From: Prunella strophiata
Taxonomy: Eukaryota > Chordata > Aves > Passeriformes > Prunellidae
Length of the DNA stretch: 64,000 nt
Assembly: GCA_036583965.1 (NCBI GenBank)
Contig: JAZBQD010000022.1
Location: forward strand, 1,360,001 to 1,424,000
Direction: 5' to 3'
The translations under genes were made by a program, and so were the position numbers. The notes beneath the pieces are model-generated. The model had not been told where the DNA came from. It saw nothing but the letters and a program-made list of their open reading frames with translations, and searched no databases. Within the stretch, counting starts at the first letter, position 1, and each line of letters opens with the position of its first letter. Of this stretch, positions 1 through 12,063 are shown one piece after another.

Positions 1-969
1 AGGATTTCTTGTTACTCTTGTAATGGCTTTTAACTCTGCTGAAGTTTATTTAACTAAACAGAAAGAAAGAAACTTATCTTCTACCTAATCCTTCTGGATT
101 GTTTACAATATAATGTCAAACTTAAATGCTGTTTAAAGTGGTAATTGTCTGTCTTTCTGCTCTATTCCAATACACACTTTGTAAAGATGGTTAGAGCGTA
201 TTAATTTAAACGATAATACTGTCATATAACATGAAAAGTTAAGTTGCTTATCAGTATATTTTGATAAGCTACTTACATTTTACAGTAGCATTTGCAGGCT
301 TCAAACAAACGCTAATGATGGAGTGCCAGTCACTTTGTCTGTCTCATAGAGAGCTTCTCACCTCATTTATCACCAGAGCTGCACAGCCAGGGACCACAGG
401 GCACTCCATTCCTTACAGCTGTCAGGATGTAGTCATATTTTATAGAAACTTTAAATCCTGTCTGACTATATCAAAATAGAATCCATTTGCTTCAGAAAGC
501 AGCTGTGATTAAAGAGCATCAGGGAGTGCATCTCTGGCTGGCTTTGCATTCACCACAGCCGAGGGAAATTCCTGACTGGTGTTGGGAAAGGGACTGAAAT
601 ACAGAGCTGTGCCAGGAAAACAGGGCACAGAATCCTACCAAAGCTGCAGGGAAAAGGAACATCCTCACTGTCTTACTTGGTGGAATGGAGATATTAAGTA
701 AATGAAAAAGATTGTGATTTTTCTGGCATGTTTCCATTTGAATTTTGTTTCTTGCCTCTCTTTTGGAAGTTTGCATGCATGTACTGAAGCTGAAGTTTCT
801 GTTTGCTGAAGCAAAGGCCAGCTAACTAGAGTATGGCATGAGATTTAAAAAAGTTAAAACTGAGGATCTGATATTCCATTTTAAAAGTCTTTTTTTGTTT
901 AGTCTTCACAACCAACATAACTGTCTTTTCTTACTTTTTATTATTTTTTCCTTTTTTTTTTTTTTTTTT
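1..969. repeat. Tandem intronic duplication, copy 1 (left end cut by window)
   Basis: The sequence from base 1 recurs from base 1042 almost unchanged, an offset of about 1041 bases, up to the T-rich tract just before the first visible exon. The copies differ mainly by one-base indels. A block of about 12 extra pyrimidine-rich bases is present in copy 2 (near 1395) and absent from copy 1 (near 356), and the last 250 bases of copy 1 carry several more indels. Copy 1 ends in a long T run (952-969). It is followed by about 72 bases (970-1041) that have no counterpart before the exon. Copy 1 has no exon behind it. The window begins inside the unit, so the true copy number upstream is unknown. Confidence 0.93.
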
Positions 970-1041
970 CGGTCTTTTTTCTGTCTTTTTTTTTAGGGTT
1001 ATTACCATGTTCTTAATCCTACTTAGCAGATATGTTTGGAG

Positions 1042-2014
1042 AGGATTTCTTGTTACTCTTGTAATGGCTTTTAACTCTGCTGAAGTTTATTTAACTAACA
1101 GAAAGAAAGAAACTTATCTTCTACCTAATCCTTCTGGATTGTTTACAATATAATGTCAACTTAAATGCTGTTTAAAGTGGTAATTGTCTGTCTTTCTGCT
1201 CTATTCCAATACACACTTTGTAAAGATGGTTAGAGCGTATTAATTTAAACGATAATACTGTCATATAACATGAAAAGTTAAGTTGCTTATCAGTATATTT
1301 TGATAAGCTACTTACATTTTACAGTAGCATTTGCAGGCTTCAAACAAACGCTAATGATGGAGTGCCAGTCACTTTGTCTGTCTCATAGAGAGCTTGTTTT
1401 TCCTTTTTCACCCTCATTTATCACCAGAGCTGCACAGCCAGGGACCACAGGGCACTCCATTCCTTACAGCTGTCAGGATGTAGTCATATTTTATAGAAAC
1501 TTTAAATCCTGTCTGACTATATCAAAATAGAATCCATTTGCTTCAGAAAGCAGCTGTGATTAAAGAGCATCAGGGAGTGCATCTCTGGCTGGCTTTGCAT
1601 TCACCACAGCCGAGGGAAATTCCTGACTGGTGTTGGGAAAGGGACTGAAATACAGAGCTGTGCCAGGAAAACAGGGCACAGAATCCTACCAAAGCTGCAG
1701 GGAAAAGGAACATCCTCACTGTCTTACTTGGTGGAATGGAGATATTAAGTAAATGAAAAAGATGTGATTTTTCTGCATGTTTCCCTTTTAATTTTGTTTC
1801 TTCCTCTCTTTTGGAAGTTGCATGTATGTACTGAAGCTGAAGTTTCTGTTTGACTGAAGCAAAGGCCAGGCTAAATAGAGTGATGGAATGAGATTTAAAA
1901 AAAATGTAAAACTGAGATACTGATTATTCCATTTTAAAAGTCTTTTTTTGTATTAGGATTCAAACCAAAATAACTGTCTTTTCTTATTTTTTATTATTTT
2001 CTTTTTTTTTTTTC
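1042..2014. repeat. Tandem intronic duplication, copy 2 (abuts a DENND1A exon)
   Basis: This is the second copy of the unit that starts at base 1. It runs straight into the polypyrimidine tract and CAG acceptor of the exon at 2017, so this copy holds the functional 3' splice site region. Short open frames inside both copies (261-479 and 1300-1530) are near-identical only because the DNA is duplicated. They show no coding character. Confidence 0.93.
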
Positions 2015-2016
2015 AG

Positions 2017-2086
2017 TTACCTCCCGTGGTTTGAAGTCTTTTATAAACTGCTCAATGTCTTGGCAGATTATTCAGCAAAAGGACAG
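2017..2086 (+). CDS. DENND1A: DENND1A coding exon, uDENN end (about residues 102-124)
   Basis: This 70-nt exon follows a T-rich tract and CAG acceptor and precedes a GTATTA donor. It starts with the last base of a split codon and then reads YLPWFEVFYKLLNVLADYSA followed by KGQ. The YLPWFEVFYKLLN core is a strongly conserved DENND1-family signature near the end of the uDENN segment. It finishes on a complete codon. The donor (GTATT) is weaker than the GTAAGT seen at most exons here. The duplicated unit ends immediately upstream. Confidence 0.95.
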
Positions 2087-2598
2087 GTATTATTCTAAAA
2101 CACTGACCCTCCTTTTCCTATACCAATATCAAATGAATGAGGGTGAGAGGATGAAAGAAGCTGTTTGAAGAAGTGCTTCTATCAGAGATGACCATGTGAA
2201 TTATTAATCTGTATGATGCAGTGATACAGAAGATCATATTCAGCTTGGCAAGTGCCTTTGAAAAATAAATACACATTTAATTTTCTTTCTGAAAAAGATA
2301 AAGAGCTAGACTGTGGCTGTGGATCTGACCCAAGTCCCTGCAGTCACCCATGCTGGCTTTCCTGACTCCCTGAGCTGTGTTCAGCACAGATCCTGTAATT
2401 CTGCAGTTCCCATATTGCAGAGTCCCATCAGTCTCTGCCAGCTGTCTGATCCAAGTTTACCATGGGCAGTAAAAGTAGAGCTGATCTTACAAATGCAAAA
2501 TGTTTACCCACCCCTCTGGCCTACCCTGCCCTTCTGCCTTGGAGTTTACCTGGTGACAGCAGTGCTTGCTCAACATTCCTGGCTTATTCTCATTTCAG
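2087..2598 (+). other. DENND1A intron, 512 bp
   Basis: This phase-0 intron separates the YLPWFEV exon from the DSQRSELLETFHKL exon. It holds no repeat or second gene that I can recognise. The 96-codon open frame at 2313-2603 ends in the acceptor of the next exon and is not coding. Confidence 0.9.
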
Positions 2599-2679
2599 GA
2601 TAGTCAGAGGAGTGAGCTCCTAGAAACATTTCATAAACTCACCATCCCTGAGCCAGGAACCTCTGTTCATCTTGGAGTG
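2599..2679 (+). CDS. DENND1A: DENND1A coding exon, uDENN-cDENN linker (about residues 125-151)
   Basis: The exon has 27 complete codons between a TTTCAG acceptor and a GTAAGT donor. The peptide begins DSQRSELLETFHKLTIPEPG and ends TSVHLGV. It aligns with the mammalian stretch containing LLETLH-LPIPDPG-SVHL, the linker between the uDENN and cDENN subdomains. Both flanking introns are phase 0. Substitutions relative to mammals are conservative or sit in the variable N-terminal few residues. Confidence 0.95.
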
Positions 2680-3810
2680 GTAAGTGTGGGGGGGAAGATG
2701 TAAACTAAGGTGTTTAATATTCATTCCATGTCCTAGTAGAGGAATGTCAAAAGCAATCCTCTCTCCTGGAGCTTGTACACAGGTGTTGTTTTCCTGTGAG
2801 GAGCTGTGAAATTCCCTTTTCACAACTGGGGCCCTCTGCTTCCCTCTCCCTAACCTCAGATGTCTTTGAAATGCAGTTGATTGGAGGAAGGCTGTGTGTA
2901 CTCCCCTGGGAATGTCTCACCACATCCTGGGTGACCTGCAGGAGGTCAGGAGCACCAACAGGACATTTATTGCCCACACTTCTGCACAGCTCCTGGCCCT
3001 GGGAGTTTGAAGGGGGAGCAGGCTGGGAAGCAAACAGGCACTTACCTGCCACAGCAGCCTGGGGAGTATTAACTGCTCATCACATTTTCTGGTTCCTTCT
3101 CCTCTTCCTTTCCCCTGCCTCAAAAAACCTCACACAAAAAGAAAAACTATTTCATTTTTATATTTTGTGAGAAAGTTAAGCAAAGCACACTGACAGTATA
3201 GATGTGGGATTTTATTGATAGGATTGTATTTTGAATTTAATCTTTTGGGGGTTTTGTCTTCATTTTAGCAGGACAGCCTTGTGCTCCAGGCTGTGGTGAG
3301 CACTGCAGATGCTCCTTGCTGCTGCTGCCAGCTGAGAGTTCATGTGAACCCTCCGGGGAAGTCTCCCTTGCATTTCCCTAACCCCTCTGAAAGCACTTGC
3401 TGGCAGGAAGCAGCTCATGCCCCTTGCTCTCCCCAAGGCTGGCAGTGCCCAGGGAGCAGCTCTGTGGCCCTGCTGGTCCCAGCTGGCCCTGGACATGTCC
3501 CCAGCCCCTCGAGGATCCCCCTTGAGGAGCAGCATTTCTGTTCAGGGGATGAGCTGTCTCCCAAGGCCAGGGGCAGTAGGGATAGTCCAGTTTTTTCATA
3601 CCAGTGGTTCCAAGGAATGCTGCCTGTCTCCCCTTGTCTCAGACATTTCATGGGCAATGGAGCAAGAAAGGACAGAAAAAAGCAGCCCAGGGACTGTGTC
3701 TTTCTGATTTTATTTTGGCTGTTTCTGAGCCCATTGCGGGGTCAGAGCGAGGTTCCTCTCTGTGGTACAGCTCTGAGTGCTGTTCCTGTGCCTTGGCATT
3801 GCATCTTTGC

Positions 3811-3845
3811 AACCAAACCAAACCAAACCAAACCAAACCAAACCA
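3811..3845. repeat. (AACCA)7 microsatellite
   Basis: Seven perfect tandem copies of the pentanucleotide AACCA lie in the intron. It is probably length-polymorphic. Confidence 0.98.
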
Positions 3846-4099
3846 GTGAAGCATCAGAAAGCAAAACTTGTGTTTCTCATTTAGTGTCTCCATTCAGTGG
3901 AGCAGTGGTCCCTGCCTGCTATTTCAGGTTACAGCCTGATCAGGAAGCACTGAGATGGCTGAGATTTGTGTGCAAGAGAATTGTGCCAATTGTGGAGCTA
4001 TGCCAAGGATGGAACAGCCTTTAAGGCTTCAGTAAATAATTAATAAGTAGCCCAAAGACAAATTGTGAAAATCTTAAAAATCATATGAATTGTATACAA

Positions 4100-4200
4100 G
4101 TCCCATTCTCTGCTTTCCAAAGGCCTGACCAAGGATCATGCAAGTCATCCGTGGTCAGACTGGGAGCTGCAGTGAACCTGGGCTCCTGGAATGCAGACAA
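4100..4200 (-). repeat. Possible MIR-type SINE relic (antisense)
   Basis: The plus strand reads like a decayed reverse complement of a MIR/CORE-SINE. A CCAAGGATCATGCAAGTCA stretch resembles the CCAAGGTCACACAGCAAGT part. GAACCTGGGCTCCTGGAATG resembles the GAACCCAGGTCTCCTGACT part, at the expected spacing. The match is by eye and divergent. Confidence 0.45.
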
Positions 4201-4776
4201 TTAAAAATATTGAACAATACAATGGATTATGGAAATATGAGAGCAATATGGTCTTTCAAAATGTGCTTTTAGGGTGTATAAAAGTGACCTAGGACTTTTC
4301 AGTATTTCTCAGGTAAGCAGGCATTGAACCTTAGGAAGCATTTCCCAGTACATTTCCATACCTTCCCCCTTCCCTGGTGCTGTGAGTCAGAGAAGGCCCT
4401 GCCTGCTGCTGCTTCCTGAAGTCCATCCTGCCGTGGGCTGGGGAAAGATAGCTTGAATTACAGCCTGCCTTGGAGTTTCCTTGGCATCTGTCACAGCCAC
4501 CCTGAGCCTGTCTGTGGCAGCAGCTCTGAAGAACAAAAATATGGAATATAACTTTCCAGGACACTTTCTATCTTACTGCATTTCCTATTGCCCCTGTGGT
4601 CTGGGAACCCAGCCTGTGGAATCCAGGACAGAGAACTCAGGCTGGTAGTTGGTAATGAATGTTCTGTCATTTTTACTTAGCTGAGCAACTGCTGTTACTG
4701 CTGATACCAATATCAAGCAATAAATTTAGATTGCTTTCGACATTATTGAAATAATCAATATTTGCTCTTTTTGTAG

Positions 4777-4830
4777 CACTCTTACTTTACTGTGCCTGAC
4801 ACCAGAGAGCTTCCCAGTATACCTGAAAAT
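4777..4830 (+). CDS. DENND1A: DENND1A coding exon, start of cDENN (about residues 152-169)
   Basis: The exon has 18 codons between a TTGTAG acceptor and a GTGAGT donor and encodes HSYFTVPDTRELPSIPEN. Apart from the sites themselves this matches the mammalian DENND1A peptide almost exactly. The DENND1B counterpart differs here, which supports the 1A assignment. Both flanking introns are phase 0. Confidence 0.96.
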
Positions 4831-7800
4831 GTGAGTATTTGGGAGGACCCTACACTTTATTGTTTCCATTTAATGTGAACAGCCACATAGATGACAAATA
4901 CTACTCTGTTTGGGATAGGTTTTATTCTGTAAAATACTGAGCATTTGGGAGCTGACAGTCTGCATGTGTGATTAAAAGCTGAACTGTGTGAGGGACAAGG
5001 TACTGATGGGCAGATTGATGTGGGTAAAACAGCAGCTCTGCTAATCCTTCACTTCCAGCCCTCTGGAACAATGACCTGGGAGAGCAGGGGAAATGCTCTG
5101 CTGCTAGATGGCTCCCGAGAATGCCAAGCACACCTGGGCTCTTCAGAGCCACTTTTTGGGAGACTTTTTAAGCCTCATAAAATCATGTGTGTTCCAGCCT
5201 GGCTCAGCTTTCCAGCAGATGATAAGTCTGTGGGGAGACAATGCTGGCATTTGCTTCTCTTAAATAGTCTTTAATGTGCTCCTGCTCTGTCTCAGCCAAA
5301 CTCCTGTGCCTGACATCTCAGTTTTCTTCCCCGAGCATTTTGCGGTCGGTCTCAGCATCACATCCTTCAGCTGATGGCATGAAAGGAAAAAGGGAATCAT
5401 CAAGACATTCCATCTCATTTGTGGGTGATTTGTATAGCAGATAGCATTCGGGGCTTTTTGTTTGCCTTTCAAAACACTGTTGCTGGTTTTTCTGTGTTGC
5501 AGACTCTTCATACTGACACATATTCTGACAGGAAATTTAATGGATGTGCTCTTTCTTCTGAGGTGCTTTATTTTTGTACAAATATGATACACTGGGTGTA
5601 ATTCAGGAATCAATTCCTGAGTCTAAACCAGCCATCAAATCTTGTCCTAATTCATAGAATCATAAAATCCCAGAGTGATTTGGTTGGAAGGGACCTTAGA
5701 GTCCATCCAGTGCCATCCCCTGCCATGGGCAGTGACACCTTCTACTATCCCAGGGTTGTGTAATTTCTTAAGAGCTTTTTATCTATCTGTTAAAGCAACT
5801 TTCCTGTGGAAGTGGAGCATATTAGGGAATAATACAAGGAGATTAAATGGGCAGAAGTCTGCTGTATTTTAATTAATTGATCTGATTTATTAAAAATTCC
5901 ACATATCTTACCAGGAATTACATGTAATACACATATTAGCAAAAGTTTTAGTGGTGCCAAACTTTGAAGTTGGATGTGATGATGAGTGGAGAGCTGCAGA
6001 GAGAGCTCTGTTTGGAATGTTAACAAACCTCTTGGAGTTACTGACTTTGTGTCAGATCAATGTGTTCAATGAGTCACAGAGCCATTTAGCATGGGCAGTT
6101 TTCTGTTACAGCAACTCATTCCCTGCTTCAGGAGATGTGAGTTCTGTGACGGATGTGTAAATGCAGAGCGACTTCAGAAATAAATGGGGTTGGTTGCAGG
6201 AAATACAGTGCAAGACTGAAATTCCTGGTACTAGCTGTTGTGTTTCAGAAGTAGTAGCTAAGTTAACAGGCTGAAATGATGGCATTTTCTTGGGGATGAT
6301 GTCCTGTCTATTTTTGTATCACTTGGTCCATCTTCCTCTTCAGATGATGGTGGAAGAGAAGAAGTGATTTTTGATCTCAAAAGTCAGTGTAGTCAGTGTG
6401 TGTTTATTGATATTAGATAGCAAATGATCAGATGGATGATTGATCTGGGAATGAACTTTCAAAGGAGTGTGAGGGAGTTTTGTAGTGCTCCTGGTGAATT
6501 TTGAGAGGAGTGGGGATACCTGTTCTGAAAATCCCCCTTTTTACTGCCCCAAGAAAGGTTTAAATCCTAGGAAGCAAAATACATAACAATTACCCTGCAA
6601 ACTGGAACGCTTTCATTTGTATTTATTTAACTCATTCATGGTTTTGTCACTTACGAGACATGTCTTTCAAAATACATGTGTAAGTCCCAATTTCAGCTTC
6701 AGAGCTGACAGCTTTCTTATAAATACAACTTCGAGGGAACACGTGAATCTCCTCAGTACCAATACATTTCCATGCAGCCCACATGGTTCCCAGGTGTCCT
6801 TGGCAAATCTCGGAGAGCAGACAAGACTGAAACCTTAGAAATCTTTCCATCTGAAGGTACATTTGTGTGTCATGTCATCACAATAAACTCGATGAAAGAA
6901 CAATTGCAAATCAAGTCCCCACGTCTATTTTCCTCTTGCAGTGGAGGCTGTTGCCTCCCAAACAGATCCATGTGGAGCAGGGCTGCATCCTCGGGCTGGA
7001 TGCAGGGATTGTGTGCTGCTTTTGCTGTGCCCCTGAGCTGGGTGGCATCAAAGGGAGTTCAGGGCTCCTTAAAAATTCTTTTCATTCCCACTATTAGCAG
7101 GAATTGTGTCGTCACGCGCTGTGTTTTGGCGTGGTGGAAGGGTGGAGTGAGAGGGGGAAGAAGAGCCGTAGAGAAGACAGCTTATGTTTAGACAAAAATA
7201 TCATGTTAATCAGCACAGATGGGATGAGAAATACAGAAAAAGTACATGATAGTTTAATAGGTTTTTGGCAAAATGTGTTGGCTTTTTTTTTTCTTCTTTG
7301 ACTGTACCTGTCTGTGGCTCCAGCTCTGCTGTAACAAAGACCTGAATGATTGTTTTATTTTACATGTTTGAAGCCAACCATAATGAGCTCAGTTTTTATC
7401 CCTCTCCATACTGGTACCAACTCTCCCAAATACAATGCTTAATTTTCCTTCAGCTCTTTGTGTTTGGATGGCAAGCTGGGGAACATATTTTTGCACAGTA
7501 TGAAGCATCTTGGCAGACTTCTCAGGCCAAGTATCTTGGATCTGTCAAAAGTGCTAATAGGCTTTGTTGAGCTTCTTTAAGTTTCTAAATCATATTTGCT
7601 TTTTGCTTTTCTGCACTTTTTTATTTAAGGATGATTAAGATTGCACTTGAATTCATGACTAATCTAATTTTTCTCTCACATGTGCTTTTTGTATAAGGCT
7701 GTCTTTATCCTATATCAACCCTTTCATGTCTGTAAGAAGCTATTTGGAAACAAATTCCCTAATTCAGCATTTTTTGGTATTACCTTTTCCTCCACCTCTC

Positions 7801-8425
7801 CACTTTTGTTTAATTTCTCTGTTTTAAGAAGTGAAGTGCTCAGAGAGAATTCCCTTCCTCCTTCCTCAGCCTCCCCAGGGAAGTGCTCCTGTCTCCCACC
7901 CAGGGTTGTCTGAGTGACAAAAGTGAGAGGTTCAGTTCAGACAACTGGGTTTGTGTGTGTGAAATGACCAGATGTGTTCCCAATAGTCAGAATTGTTTTA
8001 GCACAGGCTGAGCTCACAACTGAATTTGCTGTATTAGAATTGGCCTCTGAGAGCTGCTTTTAGTTTTGGGATGTGGGTTTTTGGTACTTTATCAGGCAGC
8101 TTTGAAGTCTCCATAAAAGTGACAGAACATTTTTTTTCTCAGAGAAGTATCTTGTATTCAAAAAGCTGTGTGTGAAGCATCATCACTTTTATTACTCCAA
8201 GACCCAGCTTCCCAAAACTTAGAGGAGAGATACTGCAGTTAGAAAGGCCTCTGCCATAAGATGAAATCCTGCTTTCTTTTGTTAAGCCACGTACTGGATG
8301 TAGCACAATAGAAGGATGAAATCTCTTTGGTTTGGGGTTGTTTTTTGTTTAGATTTTTAGTTTTTTGTTAAGGACACTTGGTTTTGTAATATCATGAGTC
8401 AAAAGTGATTTTTCTCTCTCCCCAG
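4831..8425 (+). other. DENND1A intron, 3.6 kb
   Basis: This phase-0 intron contains the minus-strand CR1 fragment at 5652-5757. No other repeat or exon was recognised. The short open frames on both strands lack coding features. Confidence 0.85.
5652..5757 (-). mobile_element. CR1 LINE 3'-end fragment
   Basis: The plus strand shows the reverse complement of the classic CR1 tail. TCATAGAATCATAAAATC corresponds to the terminal ATTCTATGAT repeats. It is followed by TTGGTTGGAAGGGACCTTAGA, a CATCCAG block, CCCCTGCCATGGGCAGTGACA and the CTTCTACTATCCCAGGGTTG end. It is a severely 5'-truncated copy of about 105 bp without coding capacity. CR1 is the dominant interspersed repeat of birds and also occurs in other reptiles. 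It is the main sequence clue to the host group. Confidence 0.92.
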
Positions 8426-8536
8426 AGAAATCTGACAGAGTATTTTGTAGCAGTTGATGTCAACAACATGCTGCATCTCTACGCCAGTATGCTGTACGAG
8501 CGCCGCATCCTCATTTGCTGTAGTAAGCTGAGCACT
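8426..8536 (+). CDS. DENND1A: DENND1A coding exon, cDENN (about residues 170-206)
   Basis: The exon has 37 complete codons between a CCCCAG acceptor and a GTAAGT donor. It encodes RNLTEYFVAVDVNNMLHLYA and then SMLYERRILICCSKLST. This is one of the most conserved parts of the cDENN subdomain and is essentially identical to mammalian DENND1A. The exon ends on a complete codon (ACT). The next visible exon, at 20576, begins with the last base of a split codon, so these two cannot be direct neighbours in a functional mRNA. Confidence 0.97.
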
Positions 8537-11500
8537 GTAAGTAAAATGCACAAGAATTTCCTCTATTCACAGTATTTAATTTTTTTAAATTACAGTCCTA
8601 TGTAGGAAATTAACTGATTATCTTCAGGTCTATCTATCAACCTCAGTTATGCAGCCCCAGCTGCAGTTCTGTGCCTTATTGTAAGGATTTTGTGGAACTT
8701 CTGTTGGCCCCTGATGTTCAAAAGAATTTTTTGGACACGGGCATTTTTGTGGCTGTTTGGTACACGAATGTTCAAAGACTTATGCCATAGTGAAGTCCTT
8801 TATTCAGAATTTACTTGACAGGGAAAAAAAGAGGATAAATGACACTGTCAAATGGATGTTCCAGTGACCTCTTCCGGATGGACCAGAGGAGTGGGCTAAA
8901 GTACATTGACAATGCACAGTTTTGCAGTTGTGTTTGATAAGGTTCAGTCTTAATGCTCCTTAGGCTCCGTCAAGTGTCTGAGAGATGAAAGCTGCTGAAT
9001 ATTCTAGAGTACTCTCTTCTAAAAATGGCTGGAGATCAAAACAAGCACAGGGCTTGATTCAGTTCAAAGTTTTGTGTTATGCATTTCAAGGTTTAGCAGT
9101 CAATAAGATTGTGATTTTCTTTATGAAAGCAAATGTTCCCTGGTCGTGTTTGCTCTGTAAATGGCTATTGATTGCTTTCCTTTGTGAGTGCTGAAGATGG
9201 TTTAACTAATTTTGGTTTCTAGTGCTGTGGGCTGAGCACTGGAGCAGTCCTGGCTGAAGTACAGCTGCCATTTCCATTCCCTGGGGCTGTAACTGGTGTC
9301 TGGCTGTAGGACCAGACCTGCTTGGTGCTTGAGATTCAAACTGCTCCGTGGCATTGTGAGTGCTCTGCAAGGCTGGAGCCATGTCCACAAGCCCTCATAA
9401 GGATGGTCTGTCAGCACAGGGCAGAGAAACGAGAGGAGTGAGACCTCAGCCTTAATCCCAGAATAACTATTACAATACAATTTTGAAAGTAAGTGAAAGG
9501 AGAATTATAATAGCCTCTGGCACCTAATAACAATTATTAATAATGTTTACAATCAATCCCACATTTAACTGAAAGCATTTAAGTATTATAAAGTTTAATA
9601 CCATAGAAAACTTGTAAAATCTTAACTTCTCTATCTGCCACATGTTCTGTGTCCTCACTACTAAAATAAGGAAAATTCCATCCAGGTCTGGTAATGGAAT
9701 AAAATGAAGGAGAGGTGTTTATTTCAGCAACCTACAGAATGAAAAGAACAGTAAATGATCAGAGAGGAGGGAAGAAGAGAAGGGCTGCCCAAAGCATTTC
9801 AGAGGTTGTGTGGTTGGTTGGTTTAATCTCTCCCTTTGTGACAGAGCCTGGGAAGAGGAATTACTTACCTGTCACTGTGCCTTCCTTAATGAGCCAGTTC
9901 ACAAGTGGGGCTGGGTTTTTTTCCTCTCTTTCTGCTATTTCTCTTCCTTTTGCCTCTGTCCAAGATAAAAGCACGTCTGGTTCTTGGGAGGGAGGGGTAT
10001 TCATACTGTGTGTTCTTAGCTTACAAGTTTCTCTATAAACTGCTGGCAGCTTGGAGTGACAGTGTAAGGCAGGTTGGAGGAGCTGGGCCCAAGCCAGCGG
10101 TTGCCGCTCGCCGTTCCAGCCCAGGAACATTCTCTGCTCTCAGCCTGTGCTTGGCAGTGCCAAGACCTTGTCCCTGGCAAGGAACCAAACCCCCCAGTCC
10201 CCGAGTGCAGCCAGCCTGGGGGGCTGCTCAGGGGCTGCTGCCTTTGTTTGGAGCTTTTAGCTTTTTAACACAAAAGTGGAAGGGACCTGTGTGCAGTTCA
10301 TTTCTGTCACTTCAGACTTAGGGCTTGAGTTGAATACCAGGTGAGAGGGAGAAAATGAAACCACCCTGGGTAGAAAGGCTTCTATGGTGGAATGAATTCT
10401 GTGCTACAATACATGATCTCAAATTCAAATTTTGATTTTAAATATCCTTATATCCTTAAGTTGAATAAGATTTAGAGGTAACTGAACAAAGCTGTGTTTG
10501 TTACCTATTTTATAAACCATAGGTACTGAACCTATGGAGAAATTATAACTGTTTGCTTGGAATTTGTTCTTCTTCTCTACAAACAGGAAATGCAGATAAT
10601 TTCTCACAATGTTAAAAGTTATTCCTGTTAAATTTTGTTACATATTCTGTGATCTAACTCCTCAAGGAAAGCCAGATAAGAACCAAAATGATAAATCCCC
10701 TGTGCCTGGCAGAAGCTCACCTGCTGGTGGGAGCATGCTGCTGCAGAAATGAAACTGGAGCTCTCCTTGCATCCAGAGTTCTCTTCTCCTTCAGAACCTG
10801 CAGCGTGGCCACCCCAAGGTGTTCCCTGGCTGGGAGTGGGGCAGCAGCATGCTGGCTCTCATTACAAGGTGTCTTACATGAAGCTCTGAAATGACTGAAA
10901 CTTGGGGATTTCAGGGATGTTTCTGTCTGGCTCTATCATACTGAGGTGGATTTCTTTGCTTGATTTTCCTGTGATTTCTGGAGTTTTAGCACAAAGAGAA
11001 GAATCCCATTGTGACAGGGATGCTGCTTTGGTCCTGGAGCAGAGCTTTCTGTGCCACTTCTGCCATGGCACAGGGACCTCTGACACAAGCTCTTATTCCT
11101 TGGCTGGGGTCTGGTGGGCCTCAGGGCTCTGAGAGTGAGGAATTAGAACAACATATGAACAGTTTGATACCCCACCTGTGCTAGAATTAACATCATGATT
11201 TGTCTTTGCTTAGTTTGATCTTGGACACCTTCAGGCCACACAGGGACCTCAGTCCCGTAGAGTTTGTCTCCTCAGGACTTGTGAGCAGCACTCTCCCTCC
11301 TTCCCCCTGCCCAGAAGGCATTAAATGCTCAATTTCCTCCTGCCTTCCGAGAGCTGGGAGGATTTGTTGAGAGTTGTGTTCAAAACATCTCTCACAAGTG
11401 AAGCTCAGTGTAGTGCTTGTGCTGTGTGCAGTACCTGTGTGTGTGCAGTACCTGTGTGTGTGCAGTACCTGTGTGTGTGCAGTACCTGTGTGTGTGCAGT

Positions 11501-12025
11501 ACCTGTGTGTGTGCAGTACCTGTGGTGTGTGTGTGTGTGTGTGTGTGCAGTACCTGTGTGTGTGCAGTACCTGTGTGTGTGCAGTACCTGTGTGTGTGCA
11601 GTACCTGTGTGTGTGCAGTACCTGTGTGTGTGTGTGTGCAGTACCTGTGTGTGTGTGTGCAGTGCCTGTGTGTGTGTGTGCAGTGCCTGTGTGTGTGCAG
11701 TACCTGTGTGTGTGCAGTACCTGTGTGTGTGTGTGCAGTACCTGTGGTGTGTGTGTGTGTGCAGTACCTGTGTGTGTGCAGTACCTGTGTGTGTGCAGTA
11801 CCTGTGTGTGTGCAGTACCTGTGTGTGTGTGTGCAGTACCTGTGTGTGTGCAGTACCTGTGTGTGTGCAGTGCCTGTGTGTGTGCAGTACCTGTGTGTGT
11901 GCAGTACCTGTGGTGTGTGTGTGTGTGCAGTACCTGTGTGTGTGTGTGCAGTACCTGTGTGTGTGCAGTACCTGTGTGTGTGCAGTACCTGTGTGTGTGC
12001 AGTACCTGTGTGTGTGTGTGCAGTG

Positions 12026-12063
<38 letters not shown>

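Larger units (their letters stand above)
2680..4776 (+). other. DENND1A intron, 2.1 kb
   Basis: This phase-0 intron contains an (AACCA)7 pentanucleotide run and a probable old MIR-type SINE fragment near 4.1 kb. The 247-codon plus-strand open frame at 3281-4024 runs through the pentanucleotide repeat (TKPNQ repeats) and matches nothing I recognise, so I treat it as chance. Confidence 0.85.

Noticed and set aside
970..1041. Segment between the duplicated copies as a second copy of the exon
   Set aside because: After the TTTTTAG the sequence GGTTATTACCATGTTC does not encode YLPWFEV in any frame. Only a few bases resemble the true exon start.
261..1530. Two similar small open frames (261-479 and 1300-1530) as a duplicated small gene
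   Set aside because: They are copies of intronic DNA in the tandem duplication. A 12-base insertion in one copy and the lack of any signature argue against coding.
3281..4024. 247-codon plus-strand open frame
   Set aside because: It lies within an intron, runs through the (AACCA)7 repeat and a likely SINE relic, and has no recognisable domain.
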